A stretch of DNA of 64,000 nt from CAIUGU01 sp040080215 (lineage in GTDB: Bacteria > Pseudomonadota > Gammaproteobacteria > Steroidobacterales > Steroidobacteraceae): assembly GCA_040080215.1 (NCBI GenBank), contig JBEBIT010000001.1:181942-245941 (forward strand), given 5' to 3'. This document shows, in pieces, positions 24,157 to 35,427 of the stretch (the stretch's first letter is position 1; each line of letters starts with the position of its first letter). The notes beneath the pieces are model-generated. The model saw nothing but the letters and a program-made list of their open reading frames with translations, ran no database searches and was not told the DNA's origin. The position numbers and the translations under genes were made by a program.

Positions 24157-25560
24157 TCAGGCGTCGTCCATGTCCAGATCGCGCAGCTTTCTCGTCAGGG
24201 TATTCCGCCCCCAACCGAGCAGCTTGGCAGCCTCCTGCCTGCCGCCTCCGGCCTTGCGGAGCGCCGCACGAATCAGCGTGCGCTCGAATTCCGGTAACGC
24301 GTCGTCGAGCAGCGGATTGCCGCCGGCCAGCAAGCGCTTGTCGGCCCAGCTCGTAAGTTGCCGCGTCCATTCGTCCTGCAGCTTCTCGGGACCAGGTACG
24401 CCACCCAGGTCGGCAGGAATGTCCTCCGACTTGATCTCACGGCCGGGTGCCGTGACGGTGAGTCGACGGCAGGCATTCACGAGCTGCCGCACGTTGCCTG
24501 GCCAATCGAAGTTTGCGAGTGCGGTTGCAGCTTCGGGCGTCAGGATCTTGGGCTCGACGCCGAGTTCGGTGGCGGCGGCATCCAGGTAGTGAAGCAATAG
24601 TTCCGGAATGTCCTCGCGCCTCGATCGCAGCGGGGGCACTTCAATGCGGATCACGTTGAGGCGATGGAGCAGGTCTTCGCGGAACATTCCCTGCGTGACT
24701 CGATCCTCGAGGTTCTGATGGGTTGCGGCTATGACGCGCACATCGGTCCGTACGGGAACCTGCCCACCCACTCGATAGAACTCGCCTTCCGCCAGTACGC
24801 GCAAGAGTCGCGTCTGGAGCTGCGGCGACATGTCGCCGATTTCGTCGAGGAAGAGCGTACCGCCGTCAGCCTGCTCGAATCGTCCCCGACGCAGGGCATC
24901 GGCACCGGTAAACGAGCCCTTCTCGTGGCCGAAGAGTTCGGACTCAAGCAGGTCGGCAGTGAATGCAGAGGTATTCAACGCGATGAAGGCCTTGTTCGCA
25001 CGCGGGCTATGCCGGTGCAGGGCCCTCGCAACGAGCTCTTTGCCCGTGCCCGACTCGCCCGTGATCAGGACGGTCATGCTGGAGCGCGAGAGCCTGCCGA
25101 TAGCGCGGAAGACTTCCTGCATGGCAGGGGCCTGCCCGAGCATCTCGGGGATACGGCGAACATCAGGAATGACCTCTTCGCCCCGTTCTTTCTGGTGTGC
25201 AGCGCGACGTACGAGGTCCACGGCCTGGTCGATATCGAACGGCTTGGGCAAGTACTCGAATGCACCTCCCTGGTAGGCGGCGACTGCGCTGTCGAGATCG
25301 GAATGGGCTGTCATGACGATAACGGGCAGCTCAGGCTGGCTGGCGCGGATCTCGGTCAGGAGCTCAAGGCCGCTCTTGCCTGGCATGCGGATATCCGTGA
25401 CCAGAACATCCGGTCTGCCACGGCGCAGCGCAGCGATGACTGCATCGGCGTGCTCGAAGGCGGTGGGCGTCATGCCCCCTTGACGCAGCGCGCGCTCCAG
25501 TACCCAGCGAATGGACGCATCGTCATCGACGAGCCAGACATTAAGTGATTTCGTCTGCAT
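24157..25560 (-). CDS. glnG: Nitrogen regulation response regulator NtrC (sigma-54 activator)
   Basis: A 467-residue enhancer-binding protein that activates sigma-54 promoters when nitrogen is limiting. The receiver domain (about 1-125) has the phospho-acceptor Asp 56 in VTDIRMPGKSG. The AAA+ domain has Walker A GESGTGKE, Walker B GGTLFLDEIGDM, and the sigma-54 contact loop as GSFTGA rather than the commoner GAFTGA. A Fis-type helix-turn-helix is at the C-terminus (RQEAAKLLGWGRNTLTRKL). It overlaps ntrB by 20 nt. Confidence 0.96.
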   Translation of the reverse strand: MQTKSLNVWLVDDDASIRWVLERALRQGGMTPTAFEHADAVIAALRRGRPDVLVTDIRMPGKSGLELLTEIRASQPELPVIVMTAHSDLDSAVAAYQGGAFEYLPKPFDIDQAVDLVRRAAHQKERGEEVIPDVRRIPEMLGQAPAMQEVFRAIGRLSRSSMTVLITGESGTGKELVARALHRHSPRANKAFIALNTSAFTADLLESELFGHEKGSFTGADALRRGRFEQADGGTLFLDEIGDMSPQLQTRLLRVLAEGEFYRVGGQVPVRTDVRVIAATHQNLEDRVTQGMFREDLLHRLNVIRIEVPPLRSRREDIPELLLHYLDAAATELGVEPKILTPEAATALANFDWPGNVRQLVNACRRLTVTAPGREIKSEDIPADLGGVPGPEKLQDEWTRQLTSWADKRLLAGGNPLLDDALPEFERTLIRAALRKAGGGRQEAAKLLGWGRNTLTRKLRDLDMDDA

Positions 25561-26644
25561 CAGAGGTACTAAATGGCAACAGGATGGTGAAGAGGGTCTG
25601 GCCGGGCCGGCTCGTGAATTCGATCAGTCCGTCGTGGCGACTGACCAGATCCTGTGCGACGGCGAGCCCGAGGCCGGTGCCTTCCGCGCGTCCGGTGACC
25701 AGAGGATAGAAAAGAGTGTCTCGCAAGTGCTCCGGCACGCCAGGCCCGGTGTCTTCGAACTGGATGCTTGCCACCAGGCGGTAGCGGCGCGTGCCGATGC
25801 TCACGCTGGTGAGCGCGCGTGTTCGAAGCACCAGCCGTCCTGATTCGCCGATCGCCTGGATGGCGTTGCGGCCAAGATTGAGCATCGCCTGGATGATCTG
25901 GTTCCGGTCGAGCTTGATGGGCGGCAGGCTGGGATCGTAATCACGGTCGATGACCACACCGGACGGTGCCTCCGCGGCGAGCAGGTGACCGACGTGCTGC
26001 AGTAGTTCGTGGATGTTGATGGGTTCTTTGCGAGGTGCGTGGCCCGGTCCGAGCAGGGCATCGACAAGGCTCACGAGCCGATCGGCCTCATTGATGATGA
26101 CCGTCGTGTATTCACGCATCGATGGATCGGCGAGCTGCCTGTCAAGCAGCTGGGCCGCGCCGCGCAAGCCGCCCAGGGGATTCTTGATCTCGTGGGCCAG
26201 CTGGCGAATCATCGCGCGGCTGCCGCCGATCTGGGTGAGCAGCGCCGTGTCGCGAGTGACTCGCTTGTGTTGGGTGGCATCGGTAATTTCTACGAGCATG
26301 CCTGGGGGTGAACCGGCTTCCTCGAAGGGCGCGACCGAGCAATCGATGACGAGCTCTTCTTCGCTGGTGATCGGCCTGATGGTCAATTCGCGGCGCGAGT
26401 ACTGTTGTGAAGTCTGGGCGGCACGTTCCAGCACGGCTGTCAGGCCCGCGGTGTCACGGAACAGCTCGGACAGGGGACGGCCCCGCACCTGATTGCGGCT
26501 CACACCCAGCAACGTCTCCGCCGCGACATTCAGATACAGAAGGGTCTGTGCCCGATCTACCAGCAGTACGCTGGTGGTCAGCCCGTCCAGAATTCGGGAG
26601 AGGTCGGTCATGGGCGGCGCGAGATGACGAGGTTCGGCTGACAT
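25541..26644 (-). CDS. glnL: Nitrogen regulation sensor kinase NtrB
   Basis: A soluble histidine kinase/phosphatase of 367 residues that phosphorylates NtrC under control of PII. An N-terminal PAS domain (about 14-125) is followed by the H-box LAHEIKNPLGGLRGAAQLLDRQ with the phosphorylated His 151. The catalytic ATPase domain has LGRNAIQAI (N box), FEDTGPGVP (G1) and GRAEGTGLGLAVAQDLV (G2). It lies between the DUF4124 gene and ntrC, all on the minus strand. Start is at 26644. Confidence 0.96.
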   Translation of the reverse strand: MSAEPRHLAPPMTDLSRILDGLTTSVLLVDRAQTLLYLNVAAETLLGVSRNQVRGRPLSELFRDTAGLTAVLERAAQTSQQYSRRELTIRPITSEEELVIDCSVAPFEEAGSPPGMLVEITDATQHKRVTRDTALLTQIGGSRAMIRQLAHEIKNPLGGLRGAAQLLDRQLADPSMREYTTVIINEADRLVSLVDALLGPGHAPRKEPINIHELLQHVGHLLAAEAPSGVVIDRDYDPSLPPIKLDRNQIIQAMLNLGRNAIQAIGESGRLVLRTRALTSVSIGTRRYRLVASIQFEDTGPGVPEHLRDTLFYPLVTGRAEGTGLGLAVAQDLVSRHDGLIEFTSRPGQTLFTILLPFSTSDADEIT

Positions 26645-26734
26645 GGTGTGGATGTCAGGACGAACCGGGCGCGCGCCGGGTCATCTCATGGCGCCGCGAA
26701 CCGTCAAGGCTGGCGGCGTAATCTAGTACGGGAT

Positions 26735-27301
26735 CTAGGGCTTGGGCGGGGGCCGCAGCATGGGGCCGACAGGAGGCTGGGCGACCGATTCCTGTCGCAC
26801 GAAGAACACGACCTGTTGTCCTTGCTGGACCAGCTTGCCGGCGTCGTCGAATACCGACGCAACCAGACTGTGAGTGCCCCTCGGCACGTCCTGCAGATCG
26901 ACTTGCAAGGCGCCCGGCGCAAGGCTCTCCACTCTCTTGCCGTCCAGATAGAGCGCGAGGGTATGACGTGGCCGAATGGCTGGCTCGAGACGCATCCGCA
27001 CCTGCACGAGACCGCCGGTATTCACAACGGACTCTTCGGAAGCGGGCTTCCAGATTTCGAGTTCCGCATAAGGAGGTTGGGCGGGCGTAGCTGGCCTGGT
27101 CGTGGCGGCCCCGGTGGTCGGCACAACTTCCGCTTCCGATGTGGGTACCGACTGGACCTTGATATCGACTCGAACGGCACCCGGCACCGGCCGATCGGCG
27201 TAGTGGGTCACTCCCTGGGAGTCCACCCATTTCCACACTTCTTCCGCCTGGACCGTGGATCCAAGCGCGACCAGCAACAGCAGTGGAATGCGCAAGTGCA
27301 T
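26735..27301 (-). CDS. DUF4124-domain exported protein
   Basis: A 188-residue periplasmic or membrane-associated protein of unknown function. I start at ATG 27301, which gives the signal peptide MHLRIPLLLLVALGSTVQA; a longer frame to 27370 has no signal-like start. The DUF4124 motif follows immediately as EEVWKWVDSQGVTHYADRP. The rest contains an Ig-like stretch with VNTGGLVQVRMRLEPAIRP and DLQDVPRGTHSLVASVFD, and a proline-rich tail. Similar genes occur between glnA and ntrB in Pseudomonas-like genomes, but no role in nitrogen control has been shown that I know of. Confidence 0.82.
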   Translation of the reverse strand: MHLRIPLLLLVALGSTVQAEEVWKWVDSQGVTHYADRPVPGAVRVDIKVQSVPTSEAEVVPTTGAATTRPATPAQPPYAELEIWKPASEESVVNTGGLVQVRMRLEPAIRPRHTLALYLDGKRVESLAPGALQVDLQDVPRGTHSLVASVFDDAGKLVQQGQQVVFFVRQESVAQPPVGPMLRPPPKP

Positions 27302-27341
27302 GACGCCAGAGCATATCCGCTTCGCCTTTAGCTTACAAAAG

Positions 27342-27372
27342 CGGTGACGACGATTTGAGACCGCCGTCACCG
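27342..27372 (-). terminator. Probable terminator between glnA and the DUF4124 gene
   Basis: On the minus strand CGGTGACG pairs with CGTCACCG (8 bp, 27365-27372 with 27342-27349) around a 15-nt loop and is followed by CTTTTG. It begins about 57 nt after the glnA stop. The U-run is short, so it may only reduce read-through into the downstream DUF4124-ntrBC genes. Confidence 0.5.
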
Positions 27373-27428
27373 GACTACCCCGGCTGATGGATGGCGCCGA
27401 GCCGGAGGACCCGGCGCCACCCGAGTCA

Positions 27429-28841
27429 TCAGCAGCTGTAGTACAACTCGAACTCGAGCGGATGCGGGGCCATCCGTACCTTGGTTACTTCCTGTGCCTT
27501 GAGCGCGATGTAGGCGTCGATGACGTCGTCGGTGAACACGCCGCCTGCCTTGAGGAACGCGCGATCCTTGTCGAGCGCAACCAGCGCCTCGTCCAGCGAG
27601 TAGCAGACTTCCGGAATCAGCTTCGCTTCTTCCGGCGGCAGATCGTAGAGGTCCTTGTCAGCCGGCTCGCCCGGATGGATCTTGTTCTGGATGCCATCGA
27701 GTCCGGCCATCAGCATCGCTGCAAAGCCGAGGTACGGATTCGCTGTCGAGTCCGGGAACCGTACTTCGATGCGGCGTGCCTTCGGGCTGGATACCCAAGG
27801 AATGCGGATCGACGCAGACCGATTGCGCGCGGAGTAAGCCAGCATCACGGGGGCTTCAAAGCCCGGCACCAGTCGCTTGTAGCTGTTCGTGCTGGCGTTG
27901 GTGAAGGCGTTGATGGCCTTGGCGTGCTTGATGATGCCGCCAATGTAGTAGAGGCAGGCTTCAGACAGGCCCGCATAGCCGTCACCGGCGAACAGGGGCT
28001 TGCCGCCCTTCTGGATCGACTGGTGAACATGCATGCCGCTGCCGTTGTCGCCGGCCATCGGCTTCGGCATGAAGGTGACTGTCTTGCCGTAAGCAGCCGC
28101 AACGTTGAGGATTGCATACTTCAGGATCTGGACTTCGTCGGCCTTCTTCACGAGCGTGTTCGCGCCCACGCCGATTTCGCCCTGGCCGGCGGTGGCCACC
28201 TCGTGGTGGTGGACCTCGACGGTCAGTCCCATTTCCTCGAGTGCCATGCACATCGCGGAGCGGATGTCCTGCTGCGAATCAACCGGCGGGACCGGGAAGT
28301 AGCCGCCCTTGACGAACGGGCGATGTCCCTTGTTGCCGTCTTCGTAGCTCTTGCCGGAGCTCCAGGCCGCCTCGGACGACTCGATCTCGACGAACGTGCC
28401 CGACATTGCCGTGGCAAAGCGGATGCTGTCGAAGATGAAGAATTCGTTCTCCGGACCGAACAGGGCGCTGTCGCCGATGCCGGTGGACTTGAGATACGCC
28501 TCCGCGCGCTTCGCGATCGAGCGCGGGTCGCGCTCATAGCCCTGCATGGTCGACGGCTCAAGGACATCGCATCGGATGATGAGCGTGGTTTCTTCGAAGA
28601 AGGGGTCCAGAACGGCCGTGTCGGCATCGGGCATGAGCACCATGTCGGACTCGTTGATGCCCTTCCAGCCGGCAATCGACGATCCGTCGAACATCTTGCC
28701 GTCTTCAAAGAAGCTGGGCTTGATCTGGTGATGCGGAACCGTCACGTGGTGCTCTTTGCCACGGGTGTCCGTGAACCGCAGGTCCACGAACTTGACTTCT
28801 TTTTCCTTGATTAAGCTGAGCACTTCAGCAGGGGTCGTCAT
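27429..28841 (-). CDS. glnA: Type I glutamine synthetase
   Basis: Condenses glutamate and ammonia to glutamine with ATP; the central nitrogen-assimilation enzyme, a dodecamer in the cytoplasm. I start at ATG 28841, which has a strong GGAGGAAA-type ribosome site, giving 470 residues (E. coli 469). Signatures: FDGSSIAGWKGINESDM, ENEFFIFDS, the KPMAGDNGSGMHVHQS ATP-binding block, and the adenylylation loop DKDLYDLPPEE with the modified tyrosine near residue 398. The gene is preceded by a sigma-54 promoter and followed by the DUF4124-ntrB-ntrC group. Confidence 0.98.
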   Translation of the reverse strand: MTTPAEVLSLIKEKEVKFVDLRFTDTRGKEHHVTVPHHQIKPSFFEDGKMFDGSSIAGWKGINESDMVLMPDADTAVLDPFFEETTLIIRCDVLEPSTMQGYERDPRSIAKRAEAYLKSTGIGDSALFGPENEFFIFDSIRFATAMSGTFVEIESSEAAWSSGKSYEDGNKGHRPFVKGGYFPVPPVDSQQDIRSAMCMALEEMGLTVEVHHHEVATAGQGEIGVGANTLVKKADEVQILKYAILNVAAAYGKTVTFMPKPMAGDNGSGMHVHQSIQKGGKPLFAGDGYAGLSEACLYYIGGIIKHAKAINAFTNASTNSYKRLVPGFEAPVMLAYSARNRSASIRIPWVSSPKARRIEVRFPDSTANPYLGFAAMLMAGLDGIQNKIHPGEPADKDLYDLPPEEAKLIPEVCYSLDEALVALDKDRAFLKAGGVFTDDVIDAYIALKAQEVTKVRMAPHPLEFELYYSC

Positions 28842-28931
28842 GAAATTTCCTCCGGTAGACGGCGAGATGGAGTCGCCCAGGGCCGCTCGCCGCATCGGCT
28901 GCCCGGGCCAGTTAGACTGAAACCAGGGAAT

Positions 28932-28947
28932 TGCAGGAACCATGCCA
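28932..28947 (-). promoter_or_regulatory. Sigma-54 (-24/-12) promoter of glnA
   Basis: Read on the minus strand the sequence is TGGCATGGTTCCTGCA. It has the invariant GG and GC doublets spaced by exactly 10 nt, as in the RpoN consensus TGGCAC-N5-TTGCA. It lies 91 nt upstream of the glnA ATG. Immediately upstream on the same strand is GCGCC-N5-GGTGC, an imperfect match to the NtrC dyad, though unusually close to the -24 element. Confidence 0.75.
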
Positions 28948-29016
28948 CCGCACCGTGATGGCGCAAGTCATTGGTTCCTTGGAATTGGCCTGGGTGTTTT
29001 GGAGCTTTGCCGCCCC

Positions 29017-29022
29017 ATTATA
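29017..29022 (-). promoter_or_regulatory. Possible sigma-70 -10 box upstream of glnA
   Basis: A perfect TATAAT on the minus strand lies about 70 nt upstream of the sigma-54 promoter. The position 17 nt further upstream has only a weak -35 match. It would give glnA a second, constitutive promoter like glnAp1 of E. coli. The rest of the 365-nt glnA-glyQ spacer holds the glyQ promoter region and no other gene that I can see. Confidence 0.35.
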
Positions 29023-29128
29023 GGGCGCGAAAGGCCGGGGGTCGCACTAGAATTGGGCGCAGCGGGGTCCCCGGTGGCGGAATCCGGCGCAACGGCTTGA
29101 ATCAATGGGGCTCAGAGGTAGAAAGCAG

Positions 29129-29143
29129 GCGAGTTATACTCGC
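29129..29143 (+). promoter_or_regulatory. Palindrome overlapping the probable glyQ -10 box
   Basis: GCGAG-TTATA-CTCGC forms a 5-bp inverted repeat centred on TTATACT, a good -10-like hexamer (TATACT at 29135-29140). It lies about 65 nt upstream of the glyQ start. It could be an operator or simply the promoter; no partner protein is known. Confidence 0.35.
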
Positions 29144-29206
29144 CCGCTTTTCGCGGCTGGACAGCCTCGAATGCAGCGATCGTCCAACAGGCGCGACAGG
29201 GCAGCA

Positions 29207-30136
29207 ATGGCAAACAACTTGGTGGGTGCTCCACCCCGGACCTTTCAGGAACTGATCTTCGCTCTCCAGCGGTACTGGTCGGATCAGGGTTGCGTCATCC
29301 TGCAGCCTTACGACATGCCCATGGGTGCCGGGACGTTCCATACCGGCACGTTCCTGCGAGCGCTAGGACCGGAGCCATGGAGCGCGGCGTACGTACAACC
29401 CTGCCGTCGCGCCACTGACGGCCGGTATGGGGAAAACCCTTTCCGGTTGCAGCACTACTATCAGTTCCAGGTCATCATCAAGCCGTCGCCCCAGAACATA
29501 CTCGATCTGTATCTCGGGTCGCTCAAGAAACTTGGGCTCGATCCGCTCACCCATGACGTCCGCTTCGTCGAAGACAACTGGGAGTCACCGACGCTCGGCG
29601 CCTGGGGCTTGGGCTGGGAAGTGTGGTTGAACGGGATGGAGATCACGCAATTCACCTACTTCCAGCAGGCCGGCGGACTGGACTGCCGTCCGGTGACCGG
29701 CGAGATCACTTACGGCCTTGAACGACTCGCGATGTATCTGCAGGGCGTCGAGAGCATTTTCGATATCGTGTGGACCGAAGGTCCGTTTGGAAAGGTGACG
29801 TACCGCGACGTCTTTCACCAGAACGAAGCAGAGATGTCGGCCTACAACTTCGAGCATGCCGATACGACCGTGCTGTTCGCAAGGTTCGACCATTGCGAAC
29901 GGGCCTGCCGTTCGTTGCTGGAAAAGAAGCTGGCGCTCCCCGCCTATGAACAGGTGCTCGAGGCCTCGCATACATTCAACCTGCTGGATGCCCGCCGTGC
30001 CATCTCCGTCTCGGAGCGGCAACGCTACATCCTGCGCGTTCGTGGCCTCGCGAAAGCTGTAGCCGAGACGTACTACGCGACACGCGAAGCGCTCGGGTTT
30101 CCGCTCCTGACCGCCGGCGCCGCGACGCCCGCCTGA
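29207..30136 (+). CDS. glyQ: Glycine--tRNA ligase alpha subunit
   Basis: The catalytic-core subunit of the bacterial alpha2-beta2 glycyl-tRNA synthetase, which activates glycine and charges tRNA-Gly. ATG 29207 gives 309 residues (E. coli 303) starting MANNLVGAPPRTFQELIFALQ; ATG 29171 and ATG 29105 are alternatives that extend beyond the family N-terminus. Class II motifs are evident, with QPCRRATDGRYGENPFRLQHYYQFQVI in motif 2 and GEITYGLERLAMYLQ for motif 3. It is 14 nt upstream of glyS. Confidence 0.97.
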   Translation: MANNLVGAPPRTFQELIFALQRYWSDQGCVILQPYDMPMGAGTFHTGTFLRALGPEPWSAAYVQPCRRATDGRYGENPFRLQHYYQFQVIIKPSPQNILDLYLGSLKKLGLDPLTHDVRFVEDNWESPTLGAWGLGWEVWLNGMEITQFTYFQQAGGLDCRPVTGEITYGLERLAMYLQGVESIFDIVWTEGPFGKVTYRDVFHQNEAEMSAYNFEHADTTVLFARFDHCERACRSLLEKKLALPAYEQVLEASHTFNLLDARRAISVSERQRYILRVRGLAKAVAETYYATREALGFPLLTAGAATPA

Positions 30137-30150
30137 AAGAATCAGTACCC

Positions 30151-32247
30151 ATGGCAGCACCACACACCCAGCATCGTGATTTCCTGGTCGAGATAGGCAC
30201 TGAGGAGTTGCCACCCAAGTCGCTGCACGCGCTGATTCAGGCGTTCGCGGAGGGCATCGAACGTGGCTTGAAAGCCAGCGGCGTAGGTTTCGAGACCGTG
30301 GAGAAGTTCGCCACGCCTCGTCGCCTGGCGGTGCGTGTTTCCGGGGTTGCCATCGAGCAGCCTGCGCAGGAAGTCAAACGGCTGGGGCCTGCGATCAGCA
30401 ACAGCTACGACGCGAACGGGCAACCCACGAAAGCGGCGCTCGGTTTTGCGGCGTCTTGCGGTGTCGGCATCGGCGAATTGACGCAGGCAGAGGGGCCCAA
30501 GGGCAAGGTGCTCGCGTATGCCGCGACTCGTCCCGGCGAGCGCACGTCGGTCTTGCTGCCAGGCATTGTCAGCGCCGCGCTCAAGGAACTCCCGATCGCA
30601 AAGCGGATGAGATGGGGTTCGGGAGAAGCCGAGTTTGTGCGCCCTGTCCACTGGGTGGTGATGCTCTTCGGAACCGATGTCGTGGAAGCAGAGATCCTCG
30701 GCATTGCAAGCGGGTCATCGAGTCGCGGCCATCGCTTTCATGCGCCGAATGCGATCAGCATTCCCTCTCCGGCTGCGTATGAAGCGGTTCTGAGAGACCA
30801 GGGCAAGGTGCTGGTCGATCTGACGGAACGGCGCGAACGGATTCTAAGCGGTGTGCAGCACGCGGCTTCGGCGGTCGGCGGCAGCGCTGTCATCGGTGAT
30901 GCACTGCTTGATGAGGTCTGCGCGCTGGTCGAATGGCCCGTTCCCATTGCCGGCCAGTTTGAAACCCGCTTCCTGTTGCTGCCTGCTGAAGTGCTGGTAG
31001 CCGTGATGCAGGATCACCAGCGCTACTTTCCAGTGCGGGACAGCCAGGGGGTGCTGCTGCCCTGGTTCATCGCAGTAGCGAACATCGAGAGTCTTGCGCC
31101 TGACAAGGTGCGCTCGGGAAACGAGCGAGTCATTCGTCCGCGGCTGGCCGATGCGGCCTTCTTCTGGGAGACGGACCAACGCGTGCGTCTCGATGCGAAG
31201 CGCGAAGGACTGAAATCGGTGACGTTCCAGCAAGGGCTGGGTTCGCTGTTCGACAAGAGCGAGCGCGTCAAGCGGCTGGCTGCCCTGATTGCGTCGAGAA
31301 CGGGCGCAGACTCGCAACTGGCGGCTCGCGCCGCCGATCTGTGCAAGTGCGATCTGCTCAGCCTGATGGTCGGTGAGTTTCCGGAATTGCAGGGCATCAT
31401 GGGGCAGTATTACGCGCGCCATGATGGTGAATCCGAAGAGGTTGCCACTGCCATTGCGGAGCATTACCTGCCGAAGTTCGCAGGTGATGGCCTTCCTGGC
31501 TCGCAGGCGGGCATGGCCGTCGCCATCGCAGACCGCGTCGATACGATCACCGGCATTTTCGCCATTGGACAAAAGCCTTCGGGTACGCGAGATCCGTTCG
31601 GCTTGCGGCGCGCTGCCCTCGGGGTGCTGAGACTGCTGATCGAGAAGCGGCTGGACCTCGATCTCCTGCAGCTCATCGACCAGGCTGCAGATTCGCAGCC
31701 CGCCGCGGGTGAAGGCGATTGGCGTGCCGGCGTCTACGACTACATCATGGAGCGGCTGCGGGCGTACTACCTGGAGCAAGGGTCTTCAGAGGCGATCACC
31801 GCAGAGATGTTCGATGCCGTGCTGGCGAATCGTCCCGGTTCGCCGCTCGATTTCGACGCCCGGATCCGCGCGTTGCAACAGTTCCTGCGACTGGACGACG
31901 CACCGAGCCTCGCTGCCGCGAACAAGCGCATCGCGAATATCCTCCGCAAGTCGGAGAGTTCCGGCACGGGAGTGGTCAATTCGGAACTACTCGCGGAACC
32001 GGCTGAGAAGGCCCTGTTCGATCAGGTGCTGGCGATGGAGAGGGCCACTGCACCGCTGATCAGCCGCCGGGATTATGCGCCGGCGCTCAGCAAGCTTGCC
32101 GGCTTGCGATCAACGGTAGATGACTTCTTCGATGCGGTGATGGTGATGGCAGATGACCAGGCCGTGCGCGAGAACCGTCTCGCGCTCCTGGCACGGCTGC
32201 GCAAGCTGTTCCTGCACGTGGCGGACCTGTCGCGCCTGCCAGGTTGA
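30151..32247 (+). CDS. glyS: Glycine--tRNA ligase beta subunit
   Basis: The beta subunit that binds tRNA-Gly and completes the synthetase. It has 698 residues (E. coli 689). The N-terminus DFLVEIGTEELPPKSL is diagnostic. An HD-like domain is suggested by the GEFPELQGIMGQYYARHDGESEEVATAI segment, the DPFGLRRAALGVLR stretch is conserved, and the C-terminal anticodon-binding region ends with RLALLARLRKLFLHVADLSRL. It is co-transcribed with glyQ and its stop overlaps the TTG of the next gene. Confidence 0.97.
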   Translation: MAAPHTQHRDFLVEIGTEELPPKSLHALIQAFAEGIERGLKASGVGFETVEKFATPRRLAVRVSGVAIEQPAQEVKRLGPAISNSYDANGQPTKAALGFAASCGVGIGELTQAEGPKGKVLAYAATRPGERTSVLLPGIVSAALKELPIAKRMRWGSGEAEFVRPVHWVVMLFGTDVVEAEILGIASGSSSRGHRFHAPNAISIPSPAAYEAVLRDQGKVLVDLTERRERILSGVQHAASAVGGSAVIGDALLDEVCALVEWPVPIAGQFETRFLLLPAEVLVAVMQDHQRYFPVRDSQGVLLPWFIAVANIESLAPDKVRSGNERVIRPRLADAAFFWETDQRVRLDAKREGLKSVTFQQGLGSLFDKSERVKRLAALIASRTGADSQLAARAADLCKCDLLSLMVGEFPELQGIMGQYYARHDGESEEVATAIAEHYLPKFAGDGLPGSQAGMAVAIADRVDTITGIFAIGQKPSGTRDPFGLRRAALGVLRLLIEKRLDLDLLQLIDQAADSQPAAGEGDWRAGVYDYIMERLRAYYLEQGSSEAITAEMFDAVLANRPGSPLDFDARIRALQQFLRLDDAPSLAAANKRIANILRKSESSGTGVVNSELLAEPAEKALFDQVLAMERATAPLISRRDYAPALSKLAGLRSTVDDFFDAVMVMADDQAVRENRLALLARLRKLFLHVADLSRLPG

Positions 32248-32987
32248 TCGCGATGCAATGGGTTGGCTCACTGCTGTTCACGACCTACCTGTTTGTGTCG
32301 ACACTGTTCTATGCCGTGTTCGTCCTGGCGGTCTCATGGCTGCCGGACAGGCAGCTGTATGGCGTGGCGCAATTCTGGGCCAGGAACCAGCTCTGGGTGC
32401 TACAGAAACTGTGCGGACTCAGGTACACGGTAGAGGGCCTTGAGAACATACCCGCTGGCAATCACATCTCCATGTGGAAGCACTCGTCAGCCTGGGAGAC
32501 GATTGCCCAAATGGTGGTCTTTCCACCGCAATCATGGGTCCTCAAGCGTGAGCTAATGTGGATCCCGGTCGTAGGCTGGGCGATGCGCTCGATGCGTCCG
32601 ATCGCGATCAACCGCAAGGCGGGCGGCTCGGCGGTGAATCAGGTATTGGCGCAAGGCCAACGGCGGCTGGCTGAGGGCCGGTGGATTCTGATTTTCCCGG
32701 AAGGAACCAGGATGGCACCGGGCGAAACCCGACGCTACGGCGTGAGTGGCGCCCTACTTGGTGCGCGGACGGGACGCTTGGTGGTCCCTGTTGCCCATAA
32801 CGCCGGCTATTTCTGGCAGCGGCGCGGGTTGCTGAAACGCGCCGGCGTGATTCGCGTCGTTATCGGGCCACCCATTGCCACGGAAGGTCGCGATCCGCGA
32901 ACCATCAATGAGGAAGCCCAGTCCTGGATCGAATCCACCGTCGCCCGTCTGAAACCTGAGTTCGGGCGCGGCGTGAATGTTGGCTAG
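32244..32987 (+). CDS. plsC: 1-acyl-sn-glycerol-3-phosphate acyltransferase (PlsC-type)
   Basis: A membrane enzyme that adds the second acyl chain to lysophosphatidic acid. A TTG at 32244 overlaps the glyS stop; ATG 32253 is an equally good start three codons in. The protein is about 245 residues with an N-terminal hydrophobic helix. The acyltransferase blocks are visible: KHSSAWET (an H-x4-E form of the usual H-x4-D), the RSMRPIAINRK region, LIFPEGTRMAPGE and VVPVAHNAG. The H-x4-E form is common in this subgroup. It is convergent with gyrB (12 nt apart). Confidence 0.88.
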   Translation: MIAMQWVGSLLFTTYLFVSTLFYAVFVLAVSWLPDRQLYGVAQFWARNQLWVLQKLCGLRYTVEGLENIPAGNHISMWKHSSAWETIAQMVVFPPQSWVLKRELMWIPVVGWAMRSMRPIAINRKAGGSAVNQVLAQGQRRLAEGRWILIFPEGTRMAPGETRRYGVSGALLGARTGRLVVPVAHNAGYFWQRRGLLKRAGVIRVVIGPPIATEGRDPRTINEEAQSWIESTVARLKPEFGRGVNVG

Positions 32988-32999
32988 TCGGCCCGCGCC

Positions 33000-35414
<2,415 letters not shown>

Positions 35415-35427
35415 TAGGCAGTCCTGA

